From the NCBI RefSeq assembly GCF_032598905.1, contig NZ_CP122458.1, positions 2,232,001 through 2,296,000 on the forward strand: 64,000 nt of DNA. Reading direction: 5' to 3'. The notes beneath the pieces are model-generated. The model ran no database searches and was not told where the DNA came from. It saw only the letters and a list, made by a program, of their open reading frames with translations. The position numbers and the translations under genes are program-made. Source of the DNA: Streptomyces sp. 11x1. GTDB lineage: Bacteria > Actinomycetota > Actinomycetes > Streptomycetales > Streptomycetaceae. This document shows, one piece after another, positions 1 to 8,191 of the stretch. The stretch's first letter is position 1, and each line of letters opens with the position of its first letter.

Positions 1-1
1 G

Positions 2-427
2 CGGACTCGGGTCGCCCTGCTGGCCGGCGGCGAGATGATCGACCGGATCGCCGAGGCCGTGGCCGGGCGCGCGGGCAGGGATGCGCTGGCCGCCTTCGCC
101 GGGGCCTACCGGGAGTACGCCCTCGACCACCCCGGCCGGTACGCGGCCACACAGCTCCCCGTCGACCAGGTCCTCGTCACCGACTCCCCCGCCCTGCGCC
201 GCACCGCCGAGATCACCTACGGCATGCTCCGCGCCTACGGCCTCGACGAACCCGACCTGACCGACGCCGTACGCCTGCTGCGCAGCACCTTCCACGGCTA
301 CTGCGCCCTGGAGGCCGGCGGCGGTTTCGGCGCGGCACGGGACGTGGGCCTGTCCTGGGACAAGGCCGTGGAGGCGTTGCACGTGGCCCTGACCCACTGG
401 CCCGGGGACGACCGGGAACGGGCGTAG
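2..427 (+). CDS. TetR-family regulator, C-terminal part (cut by window edge)
   Basis: The open frame enters from the left edge with its first full codon at base 2 and ends at a TAG. What remains is about 141 residues of helical sequence: a YREYALDHPGRYAAT segment, then a helix-rich core with FHGYCALEAGGGF near the end. This resembles the ligand-binding WHG domain (TetR_C_33 type) found after a TetR DNA-binding domain. The helix-turn-helix lies outside the window, so neither the start nor the target can be given. The next gene is convergent and 9 bases away, so the two are not co-transcribed. Function beyond 'TetR-like' is inference. Confidence 0.7.
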   Translation, partial: RTRVALLAGGEMIDRIAEAVAGRAGRDALAAFAGAYREYALDHPGRYAATQLPVDQVLVTDSPALRRTAEITYGMLRAYGLDEPDLTDAVRLLRSTFHGYCALEAGGGFGAARDVGLSWDKAVEALHVALTHWPGDDRERA

Positions 428-436
428 CCCGACCTC

Positions 437-2206
437 TCAACGGGGCTTCACCGACCACGAAGACTCTGAGGTTCGCCCGTCCGACGCCCCAGCCGCGCGG
501 TCGAACCGGAACGCCGCCCGCTCGCCGTCGGCCCACGTCACGACCACGTCGTGCGGCCCCTCCACCGCCACGGACACCAGGTCCGTGAACGGCAGGGGGT
601 CGGGGTCGGCGGTGAGCCGGGCGAGAGCGACGAGGAGGGTGGGGTCCTCCGTCGTCCGGCCGGCATGTCCGGACCCGTCCGCCTCCTCCAGGCTCAGGCC
701 GTGCACGGGCGCGAGTTCGGCCCGTACGCCCTTCGCCGCCGCCCAGCCCGTGACCCGCACCGGGGTGCCGGGTGCCGCGCCGCTCACCAGATGGGCACGC
801 ACCTCGACCGCGCCCCGGGCCACGACGAGGCTGGTGACCCGCACACCGCTGTCGCCGACCGCGTGCCGGGACGCGGCCCACCCCCGCCCCACGCCCAGCG
901 GCTCGATGTCGACACGTCCGGCGTCGCCGTCGACGATCACGCTGTTGTCGTACGTCCCAGCCGGCTGCGCCGGGGGCACGGGCTCCGTCACGGTCGAGTA
1001 CGCGAGGCGGGTGTAGAAGGGGTCGTAGCGGACGTCCTCGCTGCCGTGGTTGTGGAGGCGGACCAGGCCGTCCGAACGTGTGGACTGCAGCAGCCAGTTG
1101 GGCGGGCCCACGGGGCGCAGCTCGTCCTCGCGCTCCACGGGGCCCGGTTCCTCGGTCGCCGTCCATACCTCGTGGTCCGGCGGCAGGAGCAGGCCGAGGA
1201 AGCCCTTGCTGGCCCAGTACGGGGACGCCGGTCCCGAATAGCCTTGCAGGACAGCGGGGTTAGGGCCGTGCCAGCCCAGGGACAGCAGGCCCCGGTCGTC
1301 CACGGCGCCCCGGTCGAGGAAGTACTTCAGCGCGCCCGAGGCCAGCCGCCGTGTCTCGCCGGGCGACAGGGGCGTGCGGCCGGTGAGGGCGCCCAGCCAG
1401 AGCGGGACGGTCGTCGCGAAGCGGTAGGTGAGGGAACGGCCCTGGTGGAGCGGGGCGCCGTCGCCGCCGAACAGGCGGGCGTAGTCGCCGAGATGGGCAG
1501 CGAGGCGGTCGCCGTAGCGGGCGAGGAGGTGGTCGTCGTTGGCGAGCCAGGCGTGCAGCACCGGGTAGAGGTGCATGGCCCAGCCGTTGTAGTAGTCGAA
1601 CTTGCGGCCGTCGCCGTCGGTGTACCAGCCCTCGCCGAGGTACCACTGCTCGATCCGGTCGAGGCGCTGCTCGACGACCCGGCGGGACAGCTCCGGTTCG
1701 TACCCGACCTCTTCGAGGAAACCGCCGACGGTCACCGGGAACAACTCCCAGTTGCAGGGCCAGGGTTCGGCGGTGAGCGCGTCGCCGAGCCAGGCCGCCG
1801 CGCGCCGGCGGACGCCGTCGTCGAGGCGGTCCCAGAGTTCCTCGCGTGTCACGCGCAGCGCGAAGGCGATCGACGCGGCCTCGACGAGGGGCTGGCCCCG
1901 GTCCTCGATGCGCGGCCAGACGCCCGAGACGCCCGCGGCCAGGCCGTCGGCGTAGCGGGCGAGCGCGGTCTCGTCCCGGCGGAAGGCTGCGAGCAGGAGG
2001 GTGCGGGCGTAGCCCTCCAGGCCGTCGGAGAGCCGGCCGGACCAGCTGGTGCGGTCGCCGGGCAGGTGGTAGAGGGCGCCGTCGGCCGTCGCGTACGGCT
2101 CCACGGCGGCCAGCAGTGAGTCGGCCGCCGCCTCCCAGTGGGCTCGGGTGTAGCCGGTGTACGGGCTGAGGGTGCGGTCGTCGTGGGGCTGCTGCGGGGA
2201 GGGCAT
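437..2206 (-). CDS. DUF2264 domain-containing protein, probable glycan-processing enzyme
   Basis: This 589-residue protein has no signal peptide. It matches the DUF2264 family in length and in its opening, with a helical (alpha/alpha) segment over roughly the first 370 residues (HWEAAADSLLAAVEPYA, GWYTDGDGRKFDYYNGWA) followed by a beta-rich C-terminal part. DUF2264 proteins are usually found beside lyases and glycosidases for acidic plant polysaccharides, and I believe some are classed as GH154 beta-glucuronidases, though I cannot confirm that for this member. The neighbours are rhamnogalacturonan-degrading enzymes, so intracellular processing of imported pectin fragments is the likely role. 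The start is the ATG with a weak purine-rich stretch upstream. Substrate is inferred from context only. Confidence 0.8.
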   Translation of the reverse strand: MPSPQQPHDDRTLSPYTGYTRAHWEAAADSLLAAVEPYATADGALYHLPGDRTSWSGRLSDGLEGYARTLLLAAFRRDETALARYADGLAAGVSGVWPRIEDRGQPLVEAASIAFALRVTREELWDRLDDGVRRRAAAWLGDALTAEPWPCNWELFPVTVGGFLEEVGYEPELSRRVVEQRLDRIEQWYLGEGWYTDGDGRKFDYYNGWAMHLYPVLHAWLANDDHLLARYGDRLAAHLGDYARLFGGDGAPLHQGRSLTYRFATTVPLWLGALTGRTPLSPGETRRLASGALKYFLDRGAVDDRGLLSLGWHGPNPAVLQGYSGPASPYWASKGFLGLLLPPDHEVWTATEEPGPVEREDELRPVGPPNWLLQSTRSDGLVRLHNHGSEDVRYDPFYTRLAYSTVTEPVPPAQPAGTYDNSVIVDGDAGRVDIEPLGVGRGWAASRHAVGDSGVRVTSLVVARGAVEVRAHLVSGAAPGTPVRVTGWAAAKGVRAELAPVHGLSLEEADGSGHAGRTTEDPTLLVALARLTADPDPLPFTDLVSVAVEGPHDVVVTWADGERAAFRFDRAAGASDGRTSESSWSVKPR

Positions 2207-2290
2207 GCGCTGCGCTTTCTGCTGTGGGCCGGGGGCGCCTGATAGCTCGGGAGTACGGGTGCGTGGGGCGGGTGCGGGTCGGTCGGGCTT

Positions 2291-2391
2291 CTCGCGCAGT
2301 TCCCCGCGCCCCTGAAGAGCGTGGGCTGCGCCCTGTGCTTTTCAGGCCCGCAGGGGCCTGGTCCTTCAGAGGCCGCGGGGAACTGTGCGAG
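2291..2391. repeat. Inverted pair of a dispersed GC-rich element (hairpin)
   Basis: Two arms pair over about 18 bases with one mismatch: CTCGCGCAGTTCCCCGCG at 2291-2308 and its complement at 2374-2391. The inner flanks CCCCTGAAG and CTTCAGAGG can extend the pairing. The same GCGCAGTTCCCCGCGCCCCT core recurs at 14501, at 31603 and, inverted, near 31437. It lies between two genes on the minus strand. It could act as a terminator or processing hairpin; its function is unknown. Confidence 0.75.
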
Positions 2392-2495
2392 CAAACCCGA
2401 CGACCCGCACCCGACCACGCACCCCACGCTCCCCACACCCACCCACCCCCCAGACCTGGGGCGCCCCGGTTCCGGTCGGGACGCCCCAGGCGTCT

Positions 2496-3542
2496 CTACC
2501 CCACCCTGGTCCGCCCCTCGGGCACCAGCCCCTGGGCGACGAGTCCGTCACGGACCAGGCCGGCGTAGACCGTCGCCCCGTGCACGGACGTGTGGGTGTT
2601 GTCCCGCTTCTCGTTGTACAGGTACAGCGCCTTGGACCCTTCCGTCCCCAGCGACTCCACGAGCGCCTTCGTGGCGGCGGTGAGGTCGATCAGCGGCACA
2701 CCGCCCGCCGCGGCGACCTCGCGCGTGACTGCCGGATGGTCGACGCCGAGGCCGTTGACCAGCAGGGCGGTGCCGTTGTTCAGCGTGCCGTCGGTGTTGA
2801 ACCAGCGGCGGACGATCGGGGTGACCAGGACCGGCCGGCCGCCCTTCTCGCGGACGCCCGCGACCAGGGTCTCCAGGTTGGCCCGGTAGGTCGCCCCGTC
2901 GGTCTGCTTGTCGTTGTGGGCCAGCTGGATCAGGACCAGGTCGCCCCGGCGGATCTGCGGCTGGACGGTGGCCCAGAGCCGGGAGTCGGCGAGGTAGGAC
3001 ACCGTGCTCTCGCCGGAGTCGGCGTAGTTGGCGACCGAGACGCCCTTGCGCAGGTACTGCGGGAGCTGCTGGCCCCAGCCGGAGTAGGGGTCGCCGGGCT
3101 GGTCGCAGACCGTGGAGTCGCCGACGAGGAAGATCTGGCGAGCGCGCTTGGCCGGGGTCACCCGGATGTCGGCCAGCGCGGGCGCCGTACCGCCGATGAC
3201 GAGGTCGAGGCCGGGGGTGCCGTCAGGGCCCGTGGGCTCGCCCTCGGGGGTGCGGACCTCCACGGTGAAGCTGCGGGAGACGGGCTCGCCGGCCTCCGTG
3301 GCCGTCTCGGCGAGCAGCGTGCGGCGGGTCTCGCCGGTGACCTTCGTGCTCGCCGCGCTCTGCCCGCCGAGGCGGACCGTCACGTCGTACGTGCCGGCCG
3401 GGACGTCGAAGTGGCAGGCGTTCGCGGCGCAGTTCTCCAGGCCCGGTGCGGGGCGGCCCCGGTGCGCCTCGGCCGGTGCGGCCGCCAGGACGGTGCCCAG
3501 GGTCGCGGCCGCCGTCAGCGCGGCGACGGTGAAACGTCTCAT
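2496..3542 (-). CDS. Rhamnogalacturonan acetylesterase-like SGNH/GDSL hydrolase, secreted
   Basis: The ATG at 3542 is preferred over an upstream in-frame one because it is preceded by GAGGAG and opens a clean signal peptide (MRRFTVAALTAAATLGTVLA ending in APAEA). The mature protein has a beta-sandwich-like N-terminal part of about 100 residues, then an SGNH hydrolase. The catalytic serine block is FLVGDSTVCD and the C-terminal His block is DNTHTSVHGA. The usual G-x-N-D block reads AHND. CE12 enzymes of this type remove acetyl groups from galacturonate in rhamnogalacturonan I. The gene diverges from the lyase gene across an interval with LacI-type boxes, so shared control is likely. Confidence 0.87.
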   Translation of the reverse strand: MRRFTVAALTAAATLGTVLAAAPAEAHRGRPAPGLENCAANACHFDVPAGTYDVTVRLGGQSAASTKVTGETRRTLLAETATEAGEPVSRSFTVEVRTPEGEPTGPDGTPGLDLVIGGTAPALADIRVTPAKRARQIFLVGDSTVCDQPGDPYSGWGQQLPQYLRKGVSVANYADSGESTVSYLADSRLWATVQPQIRRGDLVLIQLAHNDKQTDGATYRANLETLVAGVREKGGRPVLVTPIVRRWFNTDGTLNNGTALLVNGLGVDHPAVTREVAAAGGVPLIDLTAATKALVESLGTEGSKALYLYNEKRDNTHTSVHGATVYAGLVRDGLVAQGLVPEGRTRVG

Positions 3543-3595
3543 TGCGGCTCCTCGAAGGGGTGACATGACCCGGCGGCTGGACGCTACATCGTTTG

Positions 3596-3607
3596 GCAAG
3601 CGCTTTC
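3596..3607 (-). promoter_or_regulatory. LacI-type operator box between esterase and lyase genes
   Basis: On the minus strand this reads GAAAGCGCTTGC, centred on the palindrome AAGCGCTT typical of LacI/GalR-family operators. Near-identical 12-mers (GAGAGCGCTTGC) occur upstream of the LacI-family gene at 25973 and in the interval before the VOC gene at 30215. It sits 54 bases upstream of the esterase start and 130 upstream of the lyase start. The assignment comes from the motif; the binding protein is not known. Confidence 0.6.
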
Positions 3608-3665
3608 TAGGTATCCGGCCACTTTCACTAGATTGTCAACTTCCCCAATGTGAAAGCCCTTTCGC

Positions 3666-3679
3666 GAAAACGATTCAAC
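3666..3679 (+). promoter_or_regulatory. Possible second LacI-type box (AAACGATTCAA type)
   Basis: The segment GAAAACGATTCAAC resembles the imperfect palindrome TTGAAACGATTCAA used by LacI-family sugar regulators. A degenerate GAAAGCCCTTTC also lies just upstream, at 3651-3662. It lies 58 bases before the lyase start, where a repressor could block transcription. Support is motif similarity only. Confidence 0.4.
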
Positions 3680-3736
3680 TGTCACCCTTCCGAATCACCC
3701 GCACTCCCCCCACGCACCTCCGAGGAGGCACCCCCC

Positions 3737-5419
3737 ATGTCCGGATCCCCCGACCGCACGACGCTCGGCCGACGCGGCTTCGTCGTCGGTACCGCAGCCA
3801 CCGCCGCCGGCGTCACGCTCGCCGGGCCGCTGGCCGGCACCGCCCGCGCGGCGGCCTTCGGTTACACCGACGACGGCACCAACTATGTGATCGACACCGG
3901 CGCGAACCTCGTGTTCAAGGTCAGGAAGAGCAACGGCGACCTGTCGTCGCTGGTCTACCGGGGCGTGGAGTACCAGGGCTACGGCGGCATGAACTCGCAC
4001 ATCGAGTCCGGCCTCGGCGCCTCCACCGTCACCATCAGGCAGTCCGGCTCGACGATCCTCGTCTCCGTCGCCTACGGCACTCTGAGGCACTACTACGTGG
4101 CCCGCAGCGGCGAGAACAACGTGTACCTGTGGACCAACAAGGCCGACACCTCGGTCTCCGCGACCCGCTTCATCGTGCGTGTGAAGGCGGGCCTGTTCCT
4201 CAACGACCAGCCCGACTCCTACACCTACGCGCGCACCACCATCGAGGCCTCGGACGTGTTCAGGAAGTCCGACGGCCAGACCCGCTCGAAGCACTTCTCC
4301 AGACTGCGGGTCATGGACTACGACTACGTCGGCTGGTCGGCGAACGGCGTCGGCCTGTGGATGGTCCGCAGCAACCACGAGAAGGCCTCCGGCGGCCCCT
4401 TCTACCGCTCGCTGCTGCGCCACCAGAGCGCGGACGGCGGCGGCCTCTACGAGATCCTGTACTACGGCCAGAACCAGACCGAGGAGCAGCGGTTCGGCCT
4501 CCAGGGTCCGTACGTCATCGCCTTCACGGACGGCGGGGCGCCCTCCTCGTCGCTGTTCCCGGGCACCCTGACCACCTCGTGGGCGGACTCGCTCGGCCTG
4601 TCCGGGTACGTCTCTGCGAGCGGGCGGGGCCGCGTGGCGGGCGTCGGCATCACCGGCCGGAACACGGCGTACGCGTACACGGTGGGGCTCGCCAACTCGG
4701 CGGCCCAGTACTGGGGTTCGGCCCGCGCGTCGGACGGCTACTACTCCATCCCCGGGGTGCTCCCGGGGACGTACACCCTCACGGTCTTCAAGGGTGAACT
4801 GGCGGTGTACACGACCTCGGTGACGGTCACGGCAGGCGGTACGACGACGCTGAACTCGATCGCGATCCCGTCCACCAACGACCCGTCGAACGCGTCCGCG
4901 ATCTGGCGGATCAACGACTGGAACGGCACGCCGAGCGGCTTCAAGAACGCCGACCTGATGACGTACGCGCACCCGTCGGACACCCGGGCCGCCGCCTGGA
5001 CCGGCAACGTGGTGATCGGCAGCGGGACCGAGACCTCGGCCTTCCCCTGCTACCTCTGGAAGGACGTGAACAGCGGACTCCTCGTCTACTTCCGGCTGAC
5101 CGCGGCGCAGGCCGCAGCCGCCCACACCCTGCGCATCGGGGTGACGACGGCTTACGCCAACGGTCGGCCGCAGGTCGTCGTGAACGACACCTGGACCTCG
5201 GCGATCCCCTCGCCGCCCACCCAGCCGAACACCCGCTCCCTGACGAACGGGTCCTACCGGGGCAACAACCACACGTTCACCTACAGCGTGCCGGCGTCCG
5301 CCTGGCTGACGGACACGAGTCGGTACAACGTGCTGCGGATCAACGTGGTGAGCGGTTCGGGGACGACCTCCTACCTCAGTGCGGGCACGGCGATCGACGC
5401 GATCGACCTGCTGAGCTGA
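3737..5419 (+). CDS. Rhamnogalacturonan lyase, polysaccharide lyase family 4, Tat-secreted
   Basis: The chosen ATG has GAGGAGG upstream and opens a twin-arginine signal (TTLGRRGFVVGTAATAAG) cleaved near ARAAA. The 560-residue protein has the PL4 three-domain plan: an N-terminal catalytic beta-supersandwich (about 35-290), a fibronectin-III-like domain (about 290-380, containing DGYYSIPGVLPGTYTLTVF) and a C-terminal carbohydrate-binding-like domain (about 385-560). PL4 lyases cleave the rhamnose-galacturonate bond of the RG-I backbone by beta-elimination outside the cell. It diverges from the acetylesterase, which would strip the acetyl groups that block such cleavage. The assignment is firm; the exact substrate preference is not tested. 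Confidence 0.9.
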   Translation: MSGSPDRTTLGRRGFVVGTAATAAGVTLAGPLAGTARAAAFGYTDDGTNYVIDTGANLVFKVRKSNGDLSSLVYRGVEYQGYGGMNSHIESGLGASTVTIRQSGSTILVSVAYGTLRHYYVARSGENNVYLWTNKADTSVSATRFIVRVKAGLFLNDQPDSYTYARTTIEASDVFRKSDGQTRSKHFSRLRVMDYDYVGWSANGVGLWMVRSNHEKASGGPFYRSLLRHQSADGGGLYEILYYGQNQTEEQRFGLQGPYVIAFTDGGAPSSSLFPGTLTTSWADSLGLSGYVSASGRGRVAGVGITGRNTAYAYTVGLANSAAQYWGSARASDGYYSIPGVLPGTYTLTVFKGELAVYTTSVTVTAGGTTTLNSIAIPSTNDPSNASAIWRINDWNGTPSGFKNADLMTYAHPSDTRAAAWTGNVVIGSGTETSAFPCYLWKDVNSGLLVYFRLTAAQAAAAHTLRIGVTTAYANGRPQVVVNDTWTSAIPSPPTQPNTRSLTNGSYRGNNHTFTYSVPASAWLTDTSRYNVLRINVVSGSGTTSYLSAGTAIDAIDLLS

Positions 5420-5444
5420 CCGTTTCCACAGAACTGACGTATCG

Positions 5445-6857
5445 TCATGTTCTCCGCGTCCACTGCTGGTTGGTGCCCCCGTTGCACGTGTACGTGATGA
5501 CGGCGGCGCCGTCCGCGGTGGACGCGCCGTTGACGTCCAGGCACTCGCCGGTCGCGCGGGACTTGACGTTCACGTAGGAGCCGGTGGTGGTGAGCGAGAA
5601 CTGCTGGGCGGTGTTCGAGGAGTCGCAGTTCTCCAGGGTGACCGTGTTGGCGTTCTCCTGCAAGCACAGGGAGCTGTGCCGGGTCGTCAGCTGGTAGTAG
5701 CCGCTGCCGACGGACTTGAACCAGTACTTCTGGTTGGTGCCGCCGTTGCAGGTGTACTGCTTGATCTGGGCCCCCGGCCACTGCGACTGGCTGGTGACGT
5801 CGGCGCACTTGGACGAGTGGCGGGCGATCAGCGTGTTGTACGTGGCGCTCGTGCCGCTGATCGTGCCGGTGGCCGTGTCGACGGTGAGCTCCGGCGACCA
5901 GGACATGGACATCGTGGTCGAGGTCGGGAAGGTCAGCGGCAGCCAGACGTAGCGGGAGTCGTTGACCGTGCCGCCGAAGGAGTTGCCCCAGCGGTCGCCC
6001 AGGTAGAGGTACGAGGTGGTCGAGGTGCCCTGCACGGGCAGCACGTACGCGGTCTGCGAGCCGAAGGTCGTGGAGTCGCCGACGTTGGCCATGGCGGTCC
6101 AGGGGCCCGCGATGCTGGTGGCGGTGGCGTACTGCTGCTGGTTGGGGTTCCAGCCCGTGGCGCCCGACGTGAGCATGAAGTAGACACCATAGCGCTTGAA
6201 CAGGGCGGGGGCCTCGCGGTGGCCGCCGTGCCAGGGGTCGGCGACGAGGGCGGCGATGCCGGTGTAGTCGGCGGTGAGCCGGTAGATCTGGAGGTCGTAG
6301 TTCTCGCGGGCGGCGGAGATCATGTAGCCGGTGCCGTCGGTGTCCACGAAGGTGGTGATGTCACGGGACATGTGGGTGCCGAGCGGGCGGAAGCTGCCCT
6401 GCCAGGTGTAGTTGCCGTCGACGGTGTCGGAGACGGCGACGGCCGCGCGGGCCTCGCTGTAGTCGACGCCGTTCTCCTTGTGCATCCACATCACGTACTT
6501 GCCGGTGGCCGCGTTGTACATGACCTTCGGCCGCTCGATGTTGGCGGTTGCCAGCTCGGGGTCGGTGGCCTCGGACAGGACGTGGTTGCGGAACTCCCAG
6601 GTCTTGAGGTCCGTGGAGCGATAGGCCGAGACGTACCGGAAGGTGTTGTCGGTGTTGCGGTTCTCGCCGAACCAGTAGTAGTACGAGCCGACCTTGATGA
6701 CTCCGCCGCCGTGGGCGTGCAGGGGGTTGCCCGAGGTGTCCCTGAACTGGGTGCCGTTGGGGACGGTCTGCGGTGCCGCCTGGGCGGGGCCGGCGGTCAC
6801 GAGGGCGCCGGCCAGCGCCAGACAGAGCGCGAGGAGCATCGCGTACGCACGTCTCAT
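5445..6857 (-). CDS. GH43 exo-beta-1,3-galactanase-like enzyme with ricin-type lectin domain
   Basis: The 470-residue precursor has a Sec signal peptide (MRRAYAMLLALCLALAGALV ending in AQAA) and a strong AAGGAGAG ribosome site. Residues about 35-330 form a GH43-like five-bladed propeller opening with HAHGGGVIKVGSYYYWFGEN, the signature of the GH43_24 galactanase group. Residues about 340-470 are a ricin B-type beta-trefoil with repeated QW motifs (NGGTNQKYWF, NGGTNQQWT) that should bind glycans. It probably trims beta-1,3-galactan of type II arabinogalactan side chains. It follows the other GH43 gene by 11 bases, so the two form an operon. Confidence 0.85.
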   Translation of the reverse strand: MRRAYAMLLALCLALAGALVTAGPAQAAPQTVPNGTQFRDTSGNPLHAHGGGVIKVGSYYYWFGENRNTDNTFRYVSAYRSTDLKTWEFRNHVLSEATDPELATANIERPKVMYNAATGKYVMWMHKENGVDYSEARAAVAVSDTVDGNYTWQGSFRPLGTHMSRDITTFVDTDGTGYMISAARENYDLQIYRLTADYTGIAALVADPWHGGHREAPALFKRYGVYFMLTSGATGWNPNQQQYATATSIAGPWTAMANVGDSTTFGSQTAYVLPVQGTSTTSYLYLGDRWGNSFGGTVNDSRYVWLPLTFPTSTTMSMSWSPELTVDTATGTISGTSATYNTLIARHSSKCADVTSQSQWPGAQIKQYTCNGGTNQKYWFKSVGSGYYQLTTRHSSLCLQENANTVTLENCDSSNTAQQFSLTTTGSYVNVKSRATGECLDVNGASTADGAAVITYTCNGGTNQQWTRRT

Positions 6858-6868
6858 CTCAGCTCTCC

Positions 6869-7954
6869 TTACCGGGTGTTCGGGGTGGGTGAGTCGGCCA
6901 CGGGGACGCCGAAGTCGGGGGTGCCGTCGGGCTTCCAGCCGAGGCGCTGGGTCCGGGTGTGCCGGTTGGGGTCGTTGAGCGGGTCACCGACGATGTCCTT
7001 GTACTGGCGTGCGTGGTAGACGAGGACGTCGGTGCGGCCGTCCTCGGCGACGGTGAAGCTGTTGTGGCCCGGCCCGTACTGCTGCGTGGTGTCGCTACTG
7101 GTGAAGACCGGTGTGGGGGACTTCGACCAGTTGGCGGGGTTCATGAGGTCGGCGTCCGCGTCGACGGTGAGCAGGCCCATGCAGTAGTTCGCGTCGGTCG
7201 CGCTCGCCGAGTAGGTCATGAAGAGCCGGCCGTTGCGCTTGATGACCGACGGACCCTCGTTGACCTTGAAGCCGATGACCTCCCAGTCCAACTCCGGTGT
7301 GGTCAGGCGCACCTGAGGTCCGGTCAGCGTCAGCGGGTCGGCCATCCTCGACAGCCAGACCGCCGTGTTGTTGTTCATCCCGGGCTCGTGCTGCGCCCAC
7401 GCGAGATAGCGGGAGCCCCGGTGGGTGAAGGTGGTGGCGTCCAGGGAGAAGGTCTCCCAGGCCGTCTTCAGCTGCCCGCGCTCGACCCAGGTGCCCTTGA
7501 AGGGGTTCGGGTGGGAGTTCTCCAGCACCCAGATGCGGATCGCCCAGATGTCCTCGGCGGGCGCGGAGGCGAAGTAGATGTACCACTTGCCGTCGACGCG
7601 GTGGATCTCGGGCGCCCAGATGTGCGCGCCCATCACGCCCGTGGCGTGCTTGCGCCAGATCACGGACTCGGCGGCCGTCGACAGACCGCGCAGGGTGCGG
7701 GACCTGCGCAGGATGATCCGGTCGTACTCGGGAGCGGTCGCCGTGAAGTAGTAGAAGCCGTCGGTGTGCCGGTTGATGTGCGGGTCGGCGCGGTTGCGGA
7801 CCAGCGGGTTGACGTACGGCGGCGCTGCCGCGTGCCGGGAACCGGCCGCGTGGGCGTCGGTCGTGGGCACCGCCGTGAGGGCGCCGACGGCCAGGGCGCC
7901 CTTCAGGAGCAGTCGGCGGTTCGGGGGTTCGGGAACGGTGTGGTCGCGGCCCAT
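6869..7954 (-). CDS. GH43 alpha-L-arabinofuranosidase-like enzyme, Tat-secreted
   Basis: The ATG at 7954 is chosen over an upstream ATG because GAGGAAG precedes it and a Tat signal follows (NRRLLLKGALAVGALTAV). The 361-residue product has the GH43 propeller: NPLVRNRADPHINR carries the catalytic base Asp region, HIWAPEIHRVDGKWYIYF is the second blade, and NEGPSVIKRNGRLFMTYS holds the likely catalytic acid Glu. The sequence resembles the Streptomyces exo-1,5-arabinofuranosidase group (GH43_26). It probably removes arabinose from arabinan side chains of RG-I. It is the first gene of a two-gene minus-strand operon and diverges from the repeat protein gene. Confidence 0.85.
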   Translation of the reverse strand: MGRDHTVPEPPNRRLLLKGALAVGALTAVPTTDAHAAGSRHAAAPPYVNPLVRNRADPHINRHTDGFYYFTATAPEYDRIILRRSRTLRGLSTAAESVIWRKHATGVMGAHIWAPEIHRVDGKWYIYFASAPAEDIWAIRIWVLENSHPNPFKGTWVERGQLKTAWETFSLDATTFTHRGSRYLAWAQHEPGMNNNTAVWLSRMADPLTLTGPQVRLTTPELDWEVIGFKVNEGPSVIKRNGRLFMTYSASATDANYCMGLLTVDADADLMNPANWSKSPTPVFTSSDTTQQYGPGHNSFTVAEDGRTDVLVYHARQYKDIVGDPLNDPNRHTRTQRLGWKPDGTPDFGVPVADSPTPNTR

Positions 7955-8000
7955 GGGGCTGTGGCTTCCTCTCGGAGGGGGGAACAAAAGGAAACAGAAA

Positions 8001-8018
8001 TGTTCGACATATCGCACA
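8001..8018. promoter_or_regulatory. Imperfect palindrome, candidate operator in divergent interval
   Basis: TGTTCGACATATCGCACA matches its own complement at 14 of 18 positions. It lies 47 bases upstream of the GH43 operon start, in an AT-richer stretch between divergent genes. Such dyads with CGA half-sites are common for sugar-responsive regulators. No regulator can be assigned. Confidence 0.4.
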
Positions 8019-8191
8019 AGATCTTTCATTCCGAACGCCGAAAAGGTAAAGGCGTGTTACGGGGAGGTCAACGGGTTGCGCGAGACCAACACAGGCTCAC
8101 AGGAACGGAACCGGGGGATGGCGGGATTCTTGTTCGAGGTTTCTCTTCGAGATTTCTGTTATCGGCGCGGGCCCCGGACCGTCCCCATGAC

